Of a stretch of DNA of 42,017 nucleotides, positions 32,966 through 41,775 are shown piece after piece. The position numbers were made by a program, and so were the translations under genes. The stretch is from Winogradskya humida (GTDB taxonomy: Bacteria; Actinomycetota; Actinomycetes; Mycobacteriales; Micromonosporaceae). Position 1 is the first letter of the stretch. Each line of letters starts with the position of its first letter. The notes under the pieces are model-generated. The model did not search any database. It worked only from the letters and a program-made list of their open reading frames with translations, and was not told the DNA's origin. The stretch covers positions 1 to 42,017 of the forward strand of contig NZ_BOMN01000024.1 in the NCBI RefSeq assembly GCF_016862215.1. The letters run 5' to 3'.

Positions 32966-33703
32966 TCATGCCAGGCCCGCGAGGCGTTTCGCACTGCCGA
33001 ACACGTCGTCGAGCATCGCGGGGGTCAACCGGCCGGTGAAAGTGTTCTGCTGGGACACGTGGTAGCTGCCCAGCAGATCGGGCCCGCCGGGCAGCACGAC
33101 GTGGGCGCCGTGGGTGAAGCGGGGGCGGGGAATCGGGGGGCTCACGGCGTACACATGCCTGAGAACCGGCCACCACGCGGCCCAGGCGAAGGCACCCAGG
33201 GCGACCACGACGCGCAGGGTCGGTCTGATGAGTGAGACCTCGCGATGCAGCCAGGGTGCGCAGGTGTCGCGCTCGACCGGCAGCGGCTTGTTGTCCGGCG
33301 GGGCGCAGCGGACGGCCGCGAAGATCCGGGTGTGCGCGAGGGTCAGGCCGTCGTCCGCGCTGACGCTGGTCGGCTGATTGGCCAGCCCGGCGCGGTGCAG
33401 CGCGGCGAAGAGGACGTCGCCGGAGCGGTCACCCGTGAAGATGCGGCCGGTGCGGTTGCCGCCGTGCGCCGCGGGGGCCAGACCCAGGATCGCGATCTCG
33501 GCGTCGCCCGGGCCGTACCCGGGGATGGGCCGGCCCCAGTAGGTCTGGTCGCGGAAGGCGGCACGCTTCGTGGCCGCGACTTCCTCACGCCAGGTAACCA
33601 GGCGCGGGCAGGCGAAACAATCCGCGATGTCCGCGTCGAGCACGCTCAGTTGCGGCGCTGCGGCCGCTCGGGCGCTGACTTCCTCAGGGGTACGGGTGGG
33701 CAC
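32966..33703 (-). CDS. Uracil-DNA glycosylase, family 5 (UdgB-like)
   Basis: 245 residues from GTG 33703. Four cysteines for an iron-sulfur cluster: C-x2-C in [14 protein letters not shown], one in [16 protein letters not shown] and one in ERDTCAPWL. The substrate pocket [19 protein letters not shown] replaces the Glu/Asp of families 1 and 4 with a hydrophobic AAHG, and the second motif [14 protein letters not shown] replaces HPS: both features of family 5, which removes uracil and other damaged bases from double-stranded DNA. It stands between the MoxR operon and the PadR/HAAS pair; 58 nt separate it from the former. Confidence 0.88.
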   Translation of the reverse strand: MPTRTPEEVSARAAAAPQLSVLDADIADCFACPRLVTWREEVAATKRAAFRDQTYWGRPIPGYGPGDAEIAILGLAPAAHGGNRTGRIFTGDRSGDVLFAALHRAGLANQPTSVSADDGLTLAHTRIFAAVRCAPPDNKPLPVERDTCAPWLHREVSLIRPTLRVVVALGAFAWAAWWPVLRHVYAVSPPIPRPRFTHGAHVVLPGGPDLLGSYHVSQQNTFTGRLTPAMLDDVFGSAKRLAGLA

Positions 33704-33729
33704 GCGATCAGCTTCGCACCCCCTGTCAC

Positions 33730-34686
33730 CTACTTGCTGGGCGACGGGCTGGGCTTGCCCGGCGACGGGCTGGGCTCGCCCCCTCCACTTGCGGACGGGC
33801 TGACGCTCGGGGCGTCGGAGGCGTCCGGCATCCGGAACGGCGCCTTGCTCGCACAGTACGGGTAGACGCCCTGCGGCGCGTCGATGTAGGTCCCCTCGTC
33901 GTCATAGCAGTAGGCGTTGCCGAGGTGGATCGGCTGGCCGTTCTGGTCAAGCAGCCGCGCGCCGGTCACCAGCCGCCCCTGCGCGTCATAGACGAACACG
34001 TCCTCGACCTGACTGTACGGATTGTCGTAGGACGTGACGTTCGAGTAGTACGAGTCGCGGGTGTAGCCGTCGGCCTGGGTGAACCCGGCGAGCGCGACGA
34101 TCACGAGCACGAACGACGTGCCGTAGAGGACGGCCTTCGGCCAGGTCGACAGCCGGAACGAGCGCCGCCCGAGCCAGATCGACCCGAGGATCCCGGCGGC
34201 GAGCAGGATCAGCGCCACCGCGTCGCTGCCGCCGATCCGGGGCAGCAGACCGATCGGCTGGTCGCCGCCGTCGAGGATCTCAGCGACCACCATCGCCGCG
34301 AGATAGCCGCGCAGCACCCACCAGGCGGGGCGCAGCAGCCGGCCGAAATCGCTGGCCCGCTCGTAGCCGAGCACGCCACCCACCTTCACATCCGCTGTGC
34401 GCAGGACCGGCATGACCTGGTCGCGCAGCTCGATCAGCGGGTTGGGACGCGTCGGCGGATCGGGGAACCCGCCGACGAACGGGGCCGTGCCGCGCAGCTC
34501 GGCCGCGTAGGCCTCCGGACTGCCCACCCGGTCGGTGAGCGGCCCCTCGCCGTCGGCCATGACCTCGGTCAGATGCTCGGTGAGGTCCTCGAGCAACTCG
34601 TCGCGCTGCGCCTCGGGCAGATCGCCGAGCGCCGCCCGGACCGCGAAAACGTACGCGGTGATCTCGTCCTGAGCCGTCGAATTCAC
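33730..34686 (-). CDS. HAAS domain membrane protein, partner of PadR
   Basis: 318 residues from GTG 34686, overlapping the PadR stop by 4 nt (GTGA). N-terminal HAAS-like helical domain ([36 protein letters not shown]; about 5-65), followed by four hydrophobic segments (about 135-230) and an extracytoplasmic domain with two Cys ([20 protein letters not shown]) that may form a disulfide. The tail is Ser/Pro repeats ([13 protein letters not shown]). HAAS proteins are typically encoded next to PadR regulators and thought to pass membrane signals. Function of the external domain unknown. Confidence 0.8.
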   Translation of the reverse strand: MNSTAQDEITAYVFAVRAALGDLPEAQRDELLEDLTEHLTEVMADGEGPLTDRVGSPEAYAAELRGTAPFVGGFPDPPTRPNPLIELRDQVMPVLRTADVKVGGVLGYERASDFGRLLRPAWWVLRGYLAAMVVAEILDGGDQPIGLLPRIGGSDAVALILLAAGILGSIWLGRRSFRLSTWPKAVLYGTSFVLVIVALAGFTQADGYTRDSYYSNVTSYDNPYSQVEDVFVYDAQGRLVTGARLLDQNGQPIHLGNAYCYDDEGTYIDAPQGVYPYCASKAPFRMPDASDAPSVSPSASGGGEPSPSPGKPSPSPSK

Positions 34687-35012
34687 GCCGTCCCCCGCTC
34701 GTGAAGCAGATCGTCCATCGTAGATGCGAAGCCTTGCCACACTTTGCCCGACCGCTGCAACTCCGCCCGGCCGGCGGGATTGAGCGAGTAGTACTTACGG
34801 TGCGGCCCCTCGTCACTGGGCACCACGTAGGTGGTCAGCAGCCCGCCGTTGTAGAGCCGCCGCAACGTGCCGTAGACGCTGGCATCCCCGACGTCACCCA
34901 GCCCCGCCGTGCGCAACCGGCGCAGGATGTCGTAGCCGTAGCCGTCCTCGTCCCGCAGCGCGGCCAGCACGGCTAGGTCGAGGACGCCCTTGAGCAGCTG
35001 CGTCGTATCCAC
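34683..35012 (-). CDS. PadR family transcriptional regulator
   Basis: 109 residues from GTG 35012 (VDTTQLLKGVLDLAVL); another GTG 9 nt upstream at 35021 would lie inside the -10 box, so I choose 35012. PadR winged helix: LLKGVLDLAVLAALRDEDG, YGYDILRRL, SVYGTLRRLYNGGLL, then wing GPHRKYYSLNPAGRAELQ and the C-terminal dimer helix FASTMDDLLHERG. The promoter shows a leaderless start and a palindromic operator, implying autorepression. The downstream HAAS membrane protein is translationally coupled. The signal sensed is unknown. Confidence 0.88.
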   Translation of the reverse strand: MDTTQLLKGVLDLAVLAALRDEDGYGYDILRRLRTAGLGDVGDASVYGTLRRLYNGGLLTTYVVPSDEGPHRKYYSLNPAGRAELQRSGKVWQGFASTMDDLLHERGTA

Positions 35013-35019
35013 GCGATGC

Positions 35020-35049
35020 ACACTACTGCGCGATGCGAAGTAGTGTCAA
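35020..35049 (-). promoter_or_regulatory. PadR promoter with palindromic operator
   Basis: On the minus strand, TTGACA (35049-35044), an 18-bp spacer and TAGTGT (35025-35020) form a near-ideal promoter. Transcription should start at about 35012, the first base of the GTG start codon. The perfect inverted repeat ACACTACT (35020-35027) with AGTAGTGT (35039-35046), centre of 11 nt, covers both boxes, the expected geometry for a PadR repressor site. Confidence 0.7.
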
Positions 35050-35067
35050 AGAGGAAGTACCCCGACC

Positions 35068-35226
35068 TCACGGTGCTTCCTCTTCCGACGTGGAAGGGAG
35101 AGTGGAGTCGACCTCGCGCAGCAGATCGCGCAGCGATCCATCAACGTCGACATCCTTGTCCAAGGATTTCAGCGCGGACGCGGACACCCGTTCCAGGATT
35201 TGATCGAGCTCGTGGTCACGGTCCAT
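35068..35226 (-). CDS. Small acidic protein overlapping the sigma factor gene
   Basis: 52 residues from ATG 35226, preceded by AAGGAGGG at good distance (minus strand); starts further upstream would lie inside the sigma factor repeats. Sequence is highly charged: MDRDHELDQILERVSASALK, SLDKDVDVDGSLRDLLREVD, then a Ser/Glu tail. No membrane segment, so not a classical membrane anti-sigma factor. The first 11 nt overlap the end of the ECF sigma factor gene in another frame, so the two are translationally coupled. Possible partner of the sigma factor; function unknown. Confidence 0.65.
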   Translation of the reverse strand: MDRDHELDQILERVSASALKSLDKDVDVDGSLRDLLREVDSTLPSTSEEEAP

Positions 35227-35797
35227 CACATCCCTCCTTCTTCTCAGAACAGGCCTCGTGCTTTTCAGAGCTGGCCCCGTGCTTTTCAAAGCTGGCCCCG
35301 TGCCGCATGAGCTTCTGCTGCAAGGCCCGGCGCGCGTGACTCAGATTGGTCCTGACCGTCTCGGGCCGCTTACCGATCGCGGCGGCAATCTCAGCCGGTT
35401 CGAAACCGTCGATCGTCCAGGCCATCACCTCACGCTGTGCCGGTGGGAGGGATTTCACCAGGTCCAGGACATAGCTGGTCTCTTGATCGAAGCTGAACGG
35501 CGCCGCCGCGGCCGCCTCGATCCGCCGGGCCGTGAACTCCCGCCGCATCCGGGCCCGGTCACCGCTACGGCCCCTGAGGAAGATGCCGCGTGCAGCCTTA
35601 CGCACGAAGGCGTGGGGGTACTGAATCTCGGACCACTTGATCAACGCTGCCTTCATGGCCTCCTGCGCAACGTCCTGCGCCTCCTCGAGGATGGCTCCGA
35701 GTCCGATCACGAACCGGATCAGGCGCGTGTAGTCCTGCCTGTAAAAACTCTTGAACTCGGTCAGATCCGTTGCGTTGTCCTGGACGTCATCGGCCAC
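35216..35797 (-). CDS. ECF-type RNA polymerase sigma factor with heptad-repeat C-terminal tail
   Basis: 193 residues from GTG 35797. Region 2 (FYRQDYTRLIRFVIGLGAIL, EEAQDVAQEAMKAALIKWSE) and region 4 (SLPPAQREVMAWTIDGFEPA, EIAAAIGKRPETVRTNLSHA) give the two-domain ECF layout. The region 4 helix-turn-helix has the usual A-I-G-x-x-x-x-T-V-R-x-x-L. After region 4 comes a 28-residue tail of near-identical heptads (HGASFEK, HGASSEK, HEACSEK, KEGCDGP) encoded by 21-bp tandem repeats; it is not part of the usual ECF fold. The downstream small gene overlaps by 11 nt. Confidence 0.85.
   Translation of the reverse strand: MADDVQDNATDLTEFKSFYRQDYTRLIRFVIGLGAILEEAQDVAQEAMKAALIKWSEIQYPHAFVRKAARGIFLRGRSGDRARMRREFTARRIEAAAAAPFSFDQETSYVLDLVKSLPPAQREVMAWTIDGFEPAEIAAAIGKRPETVRTNLSHARRALQQKLMRHGASFEKHGASSEKHEACSEKKEGCDGP
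35241..35303. repeat. 21-bp tandem repeat, three copies, in the sigma factor tail
   Basis: Units 35241-35261, 35262-35282 and 35283-35303; units 2 and 3 differ at one base. They encode the heptad repeats at the C terminus of the ECF sigma factor (His at about 166, 173 and 180; Cys at 183 and 190). The period is exactly seven codons, so copy-number changes keep the frame. Confidence 0.85.
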
Positions 35798-36037
35798 GGC
35801 CTGTGCCTCTTTCTTACGTAAAAGCCCGGTTGACGGGTAGGAAGCGCGTTCATCGAGGGCTCTCTTTCATCCAGCGGGCCGGAATTTCCGGCGTGCGTGC
35901 GTCCAGCAGGCACCGCGCACGGTCGTCGTTCGGGACGACGGCCATGCCCACTGTCTGTGTCTCACTCGGTGAGTACAGCGGAATCCCGCTACGTGCAAGG
36001 AGCGGCAAGTTTCTTTCGGACACACGGCATGGGGGTC
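35798..36037. other. Gap of about 240 nt without an assigned gene
   Basis: Upstream of the sigma factor start. A minus-strand frame ending near 35850 (with NDDRARCLLDARTPEIPAR) is open but overlaps the small membrane protein gene and has no ribosome binding site. I see no strong hairpin or promoter; the sigma factor promoter presumably lies here. Confidence 0.4.
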
Positions 36038-36229
36038 TCAGCCTCTCGGGGCCAGCCTGTGGATGACCACCAGGCAGAGCGCTGCCGCAGTGGCTATGGC
36101 CGTGATGAGGCATGAACCGGATATCACGTAGGCGGCCGGTACTCCGGTCAGCGCCGCGTTCGTGAGTAAGACCACTGTCTCGGCTTCGTCTCGTCCGTCC
36201 GGAACGTCGATCCGCTGATTCTCGGGCAC
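36038..36229 (-). CDS. Small single-pass membrane protein
   Basis: 63 residues from GTG 36229, with GGGAGG about 9 nt upstream. Acidic N terminus (MPENQRIDVPDGRDEAETV), then a hydrophobic segment that may span the membrane once or as a tight hairpin (AYVISGSCLITAIATAAALC, LVVIH) and a short basic end. No family recognised. It sits alone between the sigma factor region and the ppx gene. Confidence 0.6.
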   Translation of the reverse strand: MPENQRIDVPDGRDEAETVVLLTNAALTGVPAAYVISGSCLITAIATAAALCLVVIHRLAPRG

Positions 36230-36310
36230 GCTGCAGCCTCCCTCTCGGTGAGCCGTGTCAGCTCTCCGGAAGGTGAGTGCGGGTGGTGAACCGGGCGTGC
36301 AAACTCGGGA

Positions 36311-37243
36311 TCAGGCGAGGGAGAAGGCGATCCCGTCGAGGATGTCGTGCTCGCTGGCGATGACGGAGGTCTGGCCGGAGCGCTCCATGATGATGCGCAG
36401 GATCAGTGCGCCGGCGCCGATGACGTCGGCCCGGCCGGGGTGCATCACCGACAGCTCGAGGCGGTCGGCGACGGTTGAGCCGAGGAGGTCGTTTGTCACC
36501 CGGGCCACGTCGTCGTACGCGATGCGGGCGTGGTGGATCTGTTCGGAGTCGTACTCGGCGAGGTTGAGGGCGAGCGCCGCCACGGTGGTGACCGACCCGG
36601 CCAGGCCGACCAGGCTCACCGCGTCCTTGCCGGAGACCGCGCGCAGGGCCTCGTCGACCGCGGCGGTGATGTCCTGCTCGGCGGCCGCGATCTCGGCCTC
36701 GGTCGGCGGGTCGCTGTGCAGGTGGCGCTCGGTCATCCGGACGCAGCCGATGTCCATGGAGATCGCGTTCCGGACGCCGGTGTCGCCGACGACGAACTCG
36801 GTCGAGCCGCCGCCGATGTCCACCACCAGGTAGGGCGCCTGCGCGTCGAGGCCGGTGACCGCGCCCGCGAAGGAGAGCAGCGCCTCCTCCTCGCCGGTGA
36901 TCACCTGGGGCTCGACGCCCAACACCGAGCGCACCATCGCGCGGAAGTCCTCCGCGTTGGAGGCGTCGCGGGAGGCCGAGGTGGCGCACATGCGGACCCG
37001 GTCGACGCCGAGCTCGGCAATCTCGGCCGCATAACCGATGAGGGCCTTGCGGGTGCGCTCGATGGCCTCCGGGGCCAGCTCGCCGGTGCGGTCCACGCCC
37101 TCGCCCAGCCGGACGATCTCCATCCGCCGGGCGACGTCGGTGAGCGTCGGCATCGTCCCGTCGGGGGCGGAGAGGTCGCCGCTCACGTCAGCGATCAGCA
37201 GACGGATCGAGTTGGTTCCGCAGTCGATGGCAGCGACCCGCAC
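36311..37243 (-). CDS. ppx: Exopolyphosphatase, Ppx/GppA family
   Basis: 310 residues from GTG 37243. Actin-like phosphatase fold: phosphate loop 1 AAIDCGTNSIRLLIADV (residues 4-20), MCATSASRDASNAEDF, ITGEEEALLSFAGAV, phosphate loop 2 LVVDIGGGSTEFVVGD, and GLAGSVTTVAALALNL. It releases phosphate from polyphosphate ends or from pppGpp. The short form without the C-terminal HD domain is usual in actinobacteria. Last gene in the eno-divIC-DUF501-argA-ppx series; 9 nt after the argA stop codon. Counteracts the polyphosphate kinase at 10696-11649. Confidence 0.9.
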   Translation of the reverse strand: MRVAAIDCGTNSIRLLIADVSGDLSAPDGTMPTLTDVARRMEIVRLGEGVDRTGELAPEAIERTRKALIGYAAEIAELGVDRVRMCATSASRDASNAEDFRAMVRSVLGVEPQVITGEEEALLSFAGAVTGLDAQAPYLVVDIGGGSTEFVVGDTGVRNAISMDIGCVRMTERHLHSDPPTEAEIAAAEQDITAAVDEALRAVSGKDAVSLVGLAGSVTTVAALALNLAEYDSEQIHHARIAYDDVARVTNDLLGSTVADRLELSVMHPGRADVIGAGALILRIIMERSGQTSVIASEHDILDGIAFSLA

Positions 37244-37252
37244 GTGGCTCTC

Positions 37253-37759
37253 CTAGAGATGTAGCAGCATCCGCTTGTTGCCGAGCGTATTCGGCTTGAC
37301 CCGTTCCAGGTCAAGGAACTCGGCGACACCCTCGTCGTACGAGCGGAGCAGCTGCTCGTAGACCGTGTGCGGGACCGGCGCGCCGTCGATCTCGGTGAAG
37401 CCGAACGAGCCGAAGAAGCGGGTCTCGAACGTGAGGCAGAAGACGCGGGCCACGCCGAGCAGGCGGGCCTGATCGATCAGCTCGGCGACGAGCCGGTGGC
37501 CGATCCGCAGGCCGCGGCAGGCCGGGTCGACGGCCACCGTGCGGATCTCCGCCAGGTCCTCCCACATCACGTGCAGGGCGCCGCAGCCCACCACGCGGTC
37601 GTCGTCGGTGACGGCGACCCAGAACTCCTGGACGCTCTCGTAGAGCGTGACCGTGGCCTTGCTGAGCAGCCGGCGATCCGCTGTGTACGTGTCGACGAGC
37701 GCACGGATCGCCCGGACGTCCGAGGTGCGCGCCCGGCGGATCTCCACCTGCACGGTCAC
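37253..37759 (-). CDS. argA: Amino-acid N-acetyltransferase (N-acetylglutamate synthase, short ArgA type)
   Basis: 168 residues from GTG 37759, which overlaps the stop codon of the DUF501 gene (GTGA); the longer open frame upstream is a shadow of that gene. Single GNAT domain: RRARTSDVRAIRALVDTY, VTLYESVQEFWVAVTDDDRV, VGCGALHVMWEDLAEIRTVA, VDPACRGLRIGHRLVAELID (acetyl-CoA loop), FCLTFETRFFGSFGFTEIDG. This matches the stand-alone acetyltransferase that makes N-acetylglutamate, the first step to arginine, in mycobacteria. Its place in the eno-ppx cluster, away from arginine genes, is less common. Confidence 0.85.
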   Translation of the reverse strand: MTVQVEIRRARTSDVRAIRALVDTYTADRRLLSKATVTLYESVQEFWVAVTDDDRVVGCGALHVMWEDLAEIRTVAVDPACRGLRIGHRLVAELIDQARLLGVARVFCLTFETRFFGSFGFTEIDGAPVPHTVYEQLLRSYDEGVAEFLDLERVKPNTLGNKRMLLHL

Positions 37760-38256
37760 TCGGTCTCCAGATGCACGCAGGCACCGTCGGCCCACCAGGG
37801 CTCGATCGCCGCGCGGACCTCGTCGCCGAACGGGTTGACCCCGGGGCCGGCGGCGAGCGCGTGACCGAGCTGGACGTGCAGGCACTTCACCCGGTCGGGC
37901 ATGCCACCGACGGAGACCTTCGCGATCTCCGGGACGTGGCCGAGCGCCTCGCGGCGGGCCAGATAGTCCTCGTGCGCGGCCTGGTAGCGCTTGGCGAGCT
38001 CGGGATCGGTGGAGAGCCGCTCCTGCATCTCGCGCATGACCCCGGCGGACTCGAGCCGGCTGCACGCCGCCGTGGCCCGCGGGCAGGTCAGATAGAAGGT
38101 GGTCGGGAACGGGGTGCCGTCATCGAGGCGGGGCTCGGTCTCCACGACGTCCGGATTGCCGCACGGACAGCGGTGGGCGACGGCACGGGTGCCTCGGGGA
38201 CGGCGGCCGAGCTGCTCGGCGACGATCTCGAGATCGGTCTCGGAAGGAGTCGTCAT
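37756..38256 (-). CDS. DUF501 domain protein
   Basis: 166 residues. Family pattern: TDLEIVAEQLGRRPRGTRAV, AHRCPCGNPDVVETEPRLDD, GTPFPTTFYLTCPRATAACS, RLESAGVMREMQERL, and the C-terminal VSVGGMPDRVKCLHVQLGHA. Cys residues in HRCPCGNP, TCPR and KCLH could bind metal. DUF501 genes lie almost always between divIC/ftsB and ppx in actinobacteria; the biochemical role is not established. Its ATG follows the ftsB stop codon directly. Confidence 0.88.
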   Translation of the reverse strand: MTTPSETDLEIVAEQLGRRPRGTRAVAHRCPCGNPDVVETEPRLDDGTPFPTTFYLTCPRATAACSRLESAGVMREMQERLSTDPELAKRYQAAHEDYLARREALGHVPEIAKVSVGGMPDRVKCLHVQLGHALAAGPGVNPFGDEVRAAIEPWWADGACVHLETE

Positions 38257-38880
38257 CTACTTTCGGGATTCTGCATTGGCTGCTGCGACACTTCCCCACA
38301 GTGTGTCGTACCACCGGCCGGGCTCGGACGTCGCGGTCCTGGTTCCGTCGCGTTCGGCGCCGGTCGGGTCGTCGAACACGACCAGCGGCACCTCGCCCGG
38401 CTTCACATACATCAGCCGGTCACGGGCCTGGCTGCGGACATACTCGTCGTCCTGCCACTTGTCCGCCTCCTCCTGCAGCCCCTTGATCGTCGACTCCTGC
38501 AGGGCCTGGTCGGCCTGGATCTGAGCGATCTGGGATTCCTGCGCGAGATAGACGCGGACCGGGTAGGTGTAGGCGAGAGCGAGCACCACGAGAACGGAGA
38601 TCAGAACGGTCGCCCGGGCGGTGAACGCCTTGGGCCGGGTCGCGACGGTGCGCTTGGTGGCACCGGACGCGGCCGCGCGGCGGGCTGCCGCCGGTCTGCT
38701 GCTGGATCTGTTGACGCTGCCGGTGCTGCGGGCCGACGGCATGTGCCGGGGCTCGATGCGCGTCGGCACGGTGTCACGGGTGCGCGAAGGACGGGCGCCG
38801 TTACGAACGCCCGGACGCCCCGCATAGCCGGTGGAGCGGCGCGACGGCCCCTGTCCACTCGGACTGCGGCGCTGCGTCAT
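38257..38880 (-). CDS. FtsB/DivIC family septum formation protein
   Basis: 207 residues. A long basic, disordered cytoplasmic N terminus (about 1-85, Arg/Pro/Ser-rich) precedes one membrane helix (ATVLISVLVVLALAYTYPV), a coiled coil (QIAQIQADQALQESTIKGLQ, EEADKWQDDEYVRSQARDRL) and the FtsB/DivIC end MYVKPGEVPLVVFDD. The protein joins FtsL and FtsQ in the divisome. The eno-divIC-DUF501 order is conserved. ATG 38880 has no strong ribosome binding site; an inverted repeat lies upstream. Confidence 0.85.
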   Translation of the reverse strand: MTQRRSPSGQGPSRRSTGYAGRPGVRNGARPSRTRDTVPTRIEPRHMPSARSTGSVNRSSSRPAAARRAAASGATKRTVATRPKAFTARATVLISVLVVLALAYTYPVRVYLAQESQIAQIQADQALQESTIKGLQEEADKWQDDEYVRSQARDRLMYVKPGEVPLVVFDDPTGAERDGTRTATSEPGRWYDTLWGSVAAANAESRK

Positions 38881-38908
38881 CCCTGCCCTCCCCCGGCACT
38901 CGCCAAAA

Positions 38909-38977
38909 GACCATGGAGTTGCGGCACCTGTCCCTGGACACTATGCCCAGTAAACGGGGAGCCACAACTCCATGATC
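38909..38977. repeat. Long inverted repeat (REP-like element or eno terminator)
   Basis: Outer arms GACCATGGAGTTG (38909-38921) and CAACTCCATGATC (38965-38977) match at 12 of 13 positions; inside, GGC/GCC (38923-38925, 38961-38963) pairs again. The 35-nt centre contains a small palindrome TGTCCCTGGACA (38929-38940). It lies 14 nt past the eno stop codon, so it may end eno transcription, but the arms and neat boundaries look like an intergenic repeat or a mini-element. Whether more copies exist cannot be seen here. Confidence 0.6.
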
Positions 38978-38990
38978 TCGTGACAGAGCG

Positions 38991-40289
<1,299 letters not shown>

Positions 40290-40405
40290 CTATTAGTTAG
40301 AAACTTTGAGCACGAGTCTGAGGGTATAGACCTCGGATGAGCGGGGTGCTGGGGGCTCATGAACTTCCCAGAACACTTGCGCCGTTCTTGAGCGACAGGG
40401 GGCTC

Positions 40406-41059
40406 ATGGCGGGTTCCGCCGGGCCGATGTCCCTGGTCGCTATGACTACTCTCGCGCAGCTCCCCGATGCCGGCTCGTACGTCGAGATGACCGCCTCCGA
40501 CGAGCAGGCCGCCCGTGTCCGTGTGGTTCACGCCGGTGGCGTGGGCCTGACCCTCTCCACGCCGCTCGCGGCCGTGCCCCGGGTGGGCTCGTCCGTCACG
40601 CTGCGCTGGTCGGCGGCCCCGCGTGGCAGGTTCGCCCTGCCGTGCGCGGTCGTCGAGGTCGAGGAGAACCGGGTAGAGGTCCTGCCCGCCGGTGAGGCCC
40701 ACGTCGAACAGCAGCGCCACTTCGTCCGCGGTGGCGGCGGCGAGCAGATCATCCTGCGCCGCGACGGCTGGATCGACGCCCACGGCTGGGTCCGCGACAT
40801 CAGCGAGCACAGCGCCCGTGCCCACTTCGAGGGCACAAACGTGGTCGAGGGCGAGGACCTGCGGCTCTGGATCCAGCTCGGCAGCGAGATCATCAACGTG
40901 CCGGCCACCGCCTCCCGGGTCGCGATGCTCCCCCAGCAGGTGCCACCGGGCCCGATGTCGGTCGAGATCGTGGCCGTCTTCGACTCCGGCGAATCCCAGG
41001 CCCGGCTCATCCGCCGCTACGTCATGCGCCAGCAGCTGCTCAGCCGCAGCCGCGCCTGA
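40406..41059 (+). CDS. PilZ-like domain protein
   Basis: 217 residues from ATG 40406. Alternative starts: ATG 40337, 6 nt after a TATAGA box and so possibly leaderless, and ATG 40442. After an N-terminal beta-rich part (VRVVHAGGVGLTLSTPLAAV) comes a PilZ-like domain: RxxxR in QQRHFVRGG and a D-x-S-x-x-S in VRDISEHSARAHFEG where the family normally has G in the last position. PilZ domains bind cyclic di-GMP; the substituted motif leaves binding in doubt. Divergent from enolase. Function in this organism unknown. Confidence 0.7.
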   Translation: MAGSAGPMSLVAMTTLAQLPDAGSYVEMTASDEQAARVRVVHAGGVGLTLSTPLAAVPRVGSSVTLRWSAAPRGRFALPCAVVEVEENRVEVLPAGEAHVEQQRHFVRGGGGEQIILRRDGWIDAHGWVRDISEHSARAHFEGTNVVEGEDLRLWIQLGSEIINVPATASRVAMLPQQVPPGPMSVEIVAVFDSGESQARLIRRYVMRQQLLSRSRA

Positions 41060-41103
41060 CAACTCGTTTGCGCCGGGTTGCGGGCATCGGCAAAGGTGGG
41101 GCC

Positions 41104-41775
41104 GTGCCCTCATTACGCCTGCGTTGCGCAGCGGTTGCGCTTGTCGCCCTCGTCGCCCTGCCGGGCTGTTCGGATCTGGACAAAGCGTCGGCTTCCGGGC
41201 TGAGCCGCAACGACCTGGTGGCCGATCTCGCGGCTCAGCTCGCCGGCACGGGAGACCTGACCTTCGAGGCGACCTATCAGCTCACCGGGGGCAAGACCGG
41301 GACAATCGCACAGGTACGCGAACCGGCCGGCACCGCGTACGTCTACCCGGGCGGCAAGGTGCTCGTCACCGCGGCGGCGATCACCTCGTGCACCACCACG
41401 CCCGGCCCGGTGACCTGCACGTTGACCGCACCCGCCACCGCGACGAGCCCACCGCCCGCCGCCATCTTCCGCGGTGCCACCAACGCCGGCATGGTGATGC
41501 CCGACGCGGTGCAGACAGCCCTCAACCGAGCCTCGCTGGACCCGGACATTTCGATCACGCAGCGTGACACAACGATCGCCGGACGACACGCCACGTGCGT
41601 CAAGCTCGACGGCTTCGACACCTGCATCACCACCGACGGCCTGCTCGGCAGCTTCACCGGCCTGCTCGGCGCGGGCCGGGCCGACGTGGCGATGACGCAT
41701 TATTCGGAGCAGGTCTCCGCCGACACGTTCGAGCTCCCCGCCGGCGCGAAAATCATCGACCACCGAAAGAACTGA
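41104..41775 (+). CDS. Putative lipoprotein
   Basis: 223 residues from GTG 41104, chosen because AAAGGTGGGG lies just upstream; a longer start at 41068 is possible. A type II signal peptide is clear: MPSLRLRCAAVALVALVALP with the lipobox LPGC, so Cys is acylated and the protein anchored outside the membrane. The mature part (TGDLTFEATYQLTGGKTG, YVYPGGKVLVTAAAITSCTT, ATCVKLDGFDTCITTDGLLG) resembles LppX/LprG-type beta-rich lipoproteins in outline only. Codon 4 is TTA (41113-41115), so translation may need the tRNA-Leu(UAA). It overlaps the convergent hydrolase gene by 23 nt. Confidence 0.75.
   Translation: MPSLRLRCAAVALVALVALPGCSDLDKASASGLSRNDLVADLAAQLAGTGDLTFEATYQLTGGKTGTIAQVREPAGTAYVYPGGKVLVTAAAITSCTTTPGPVTCTLTAPATATSPPPAAIFRGATNAGMVMPDAVQTALNRASLDPDISITQRDTTIAGRHATCVKLDGFDTCITTDGLLGSFTGLLGAGRADVAMTHYSEQVSADTFELPAGAKIIDHRKN

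Noticed and set aside
35850..36113. 87-residue minus-strand frame upstream of the sigma factor
   Set aside because: Overlaps the better-supported small membrane protein gene, has no ribosome binding site and no recognisable motif.
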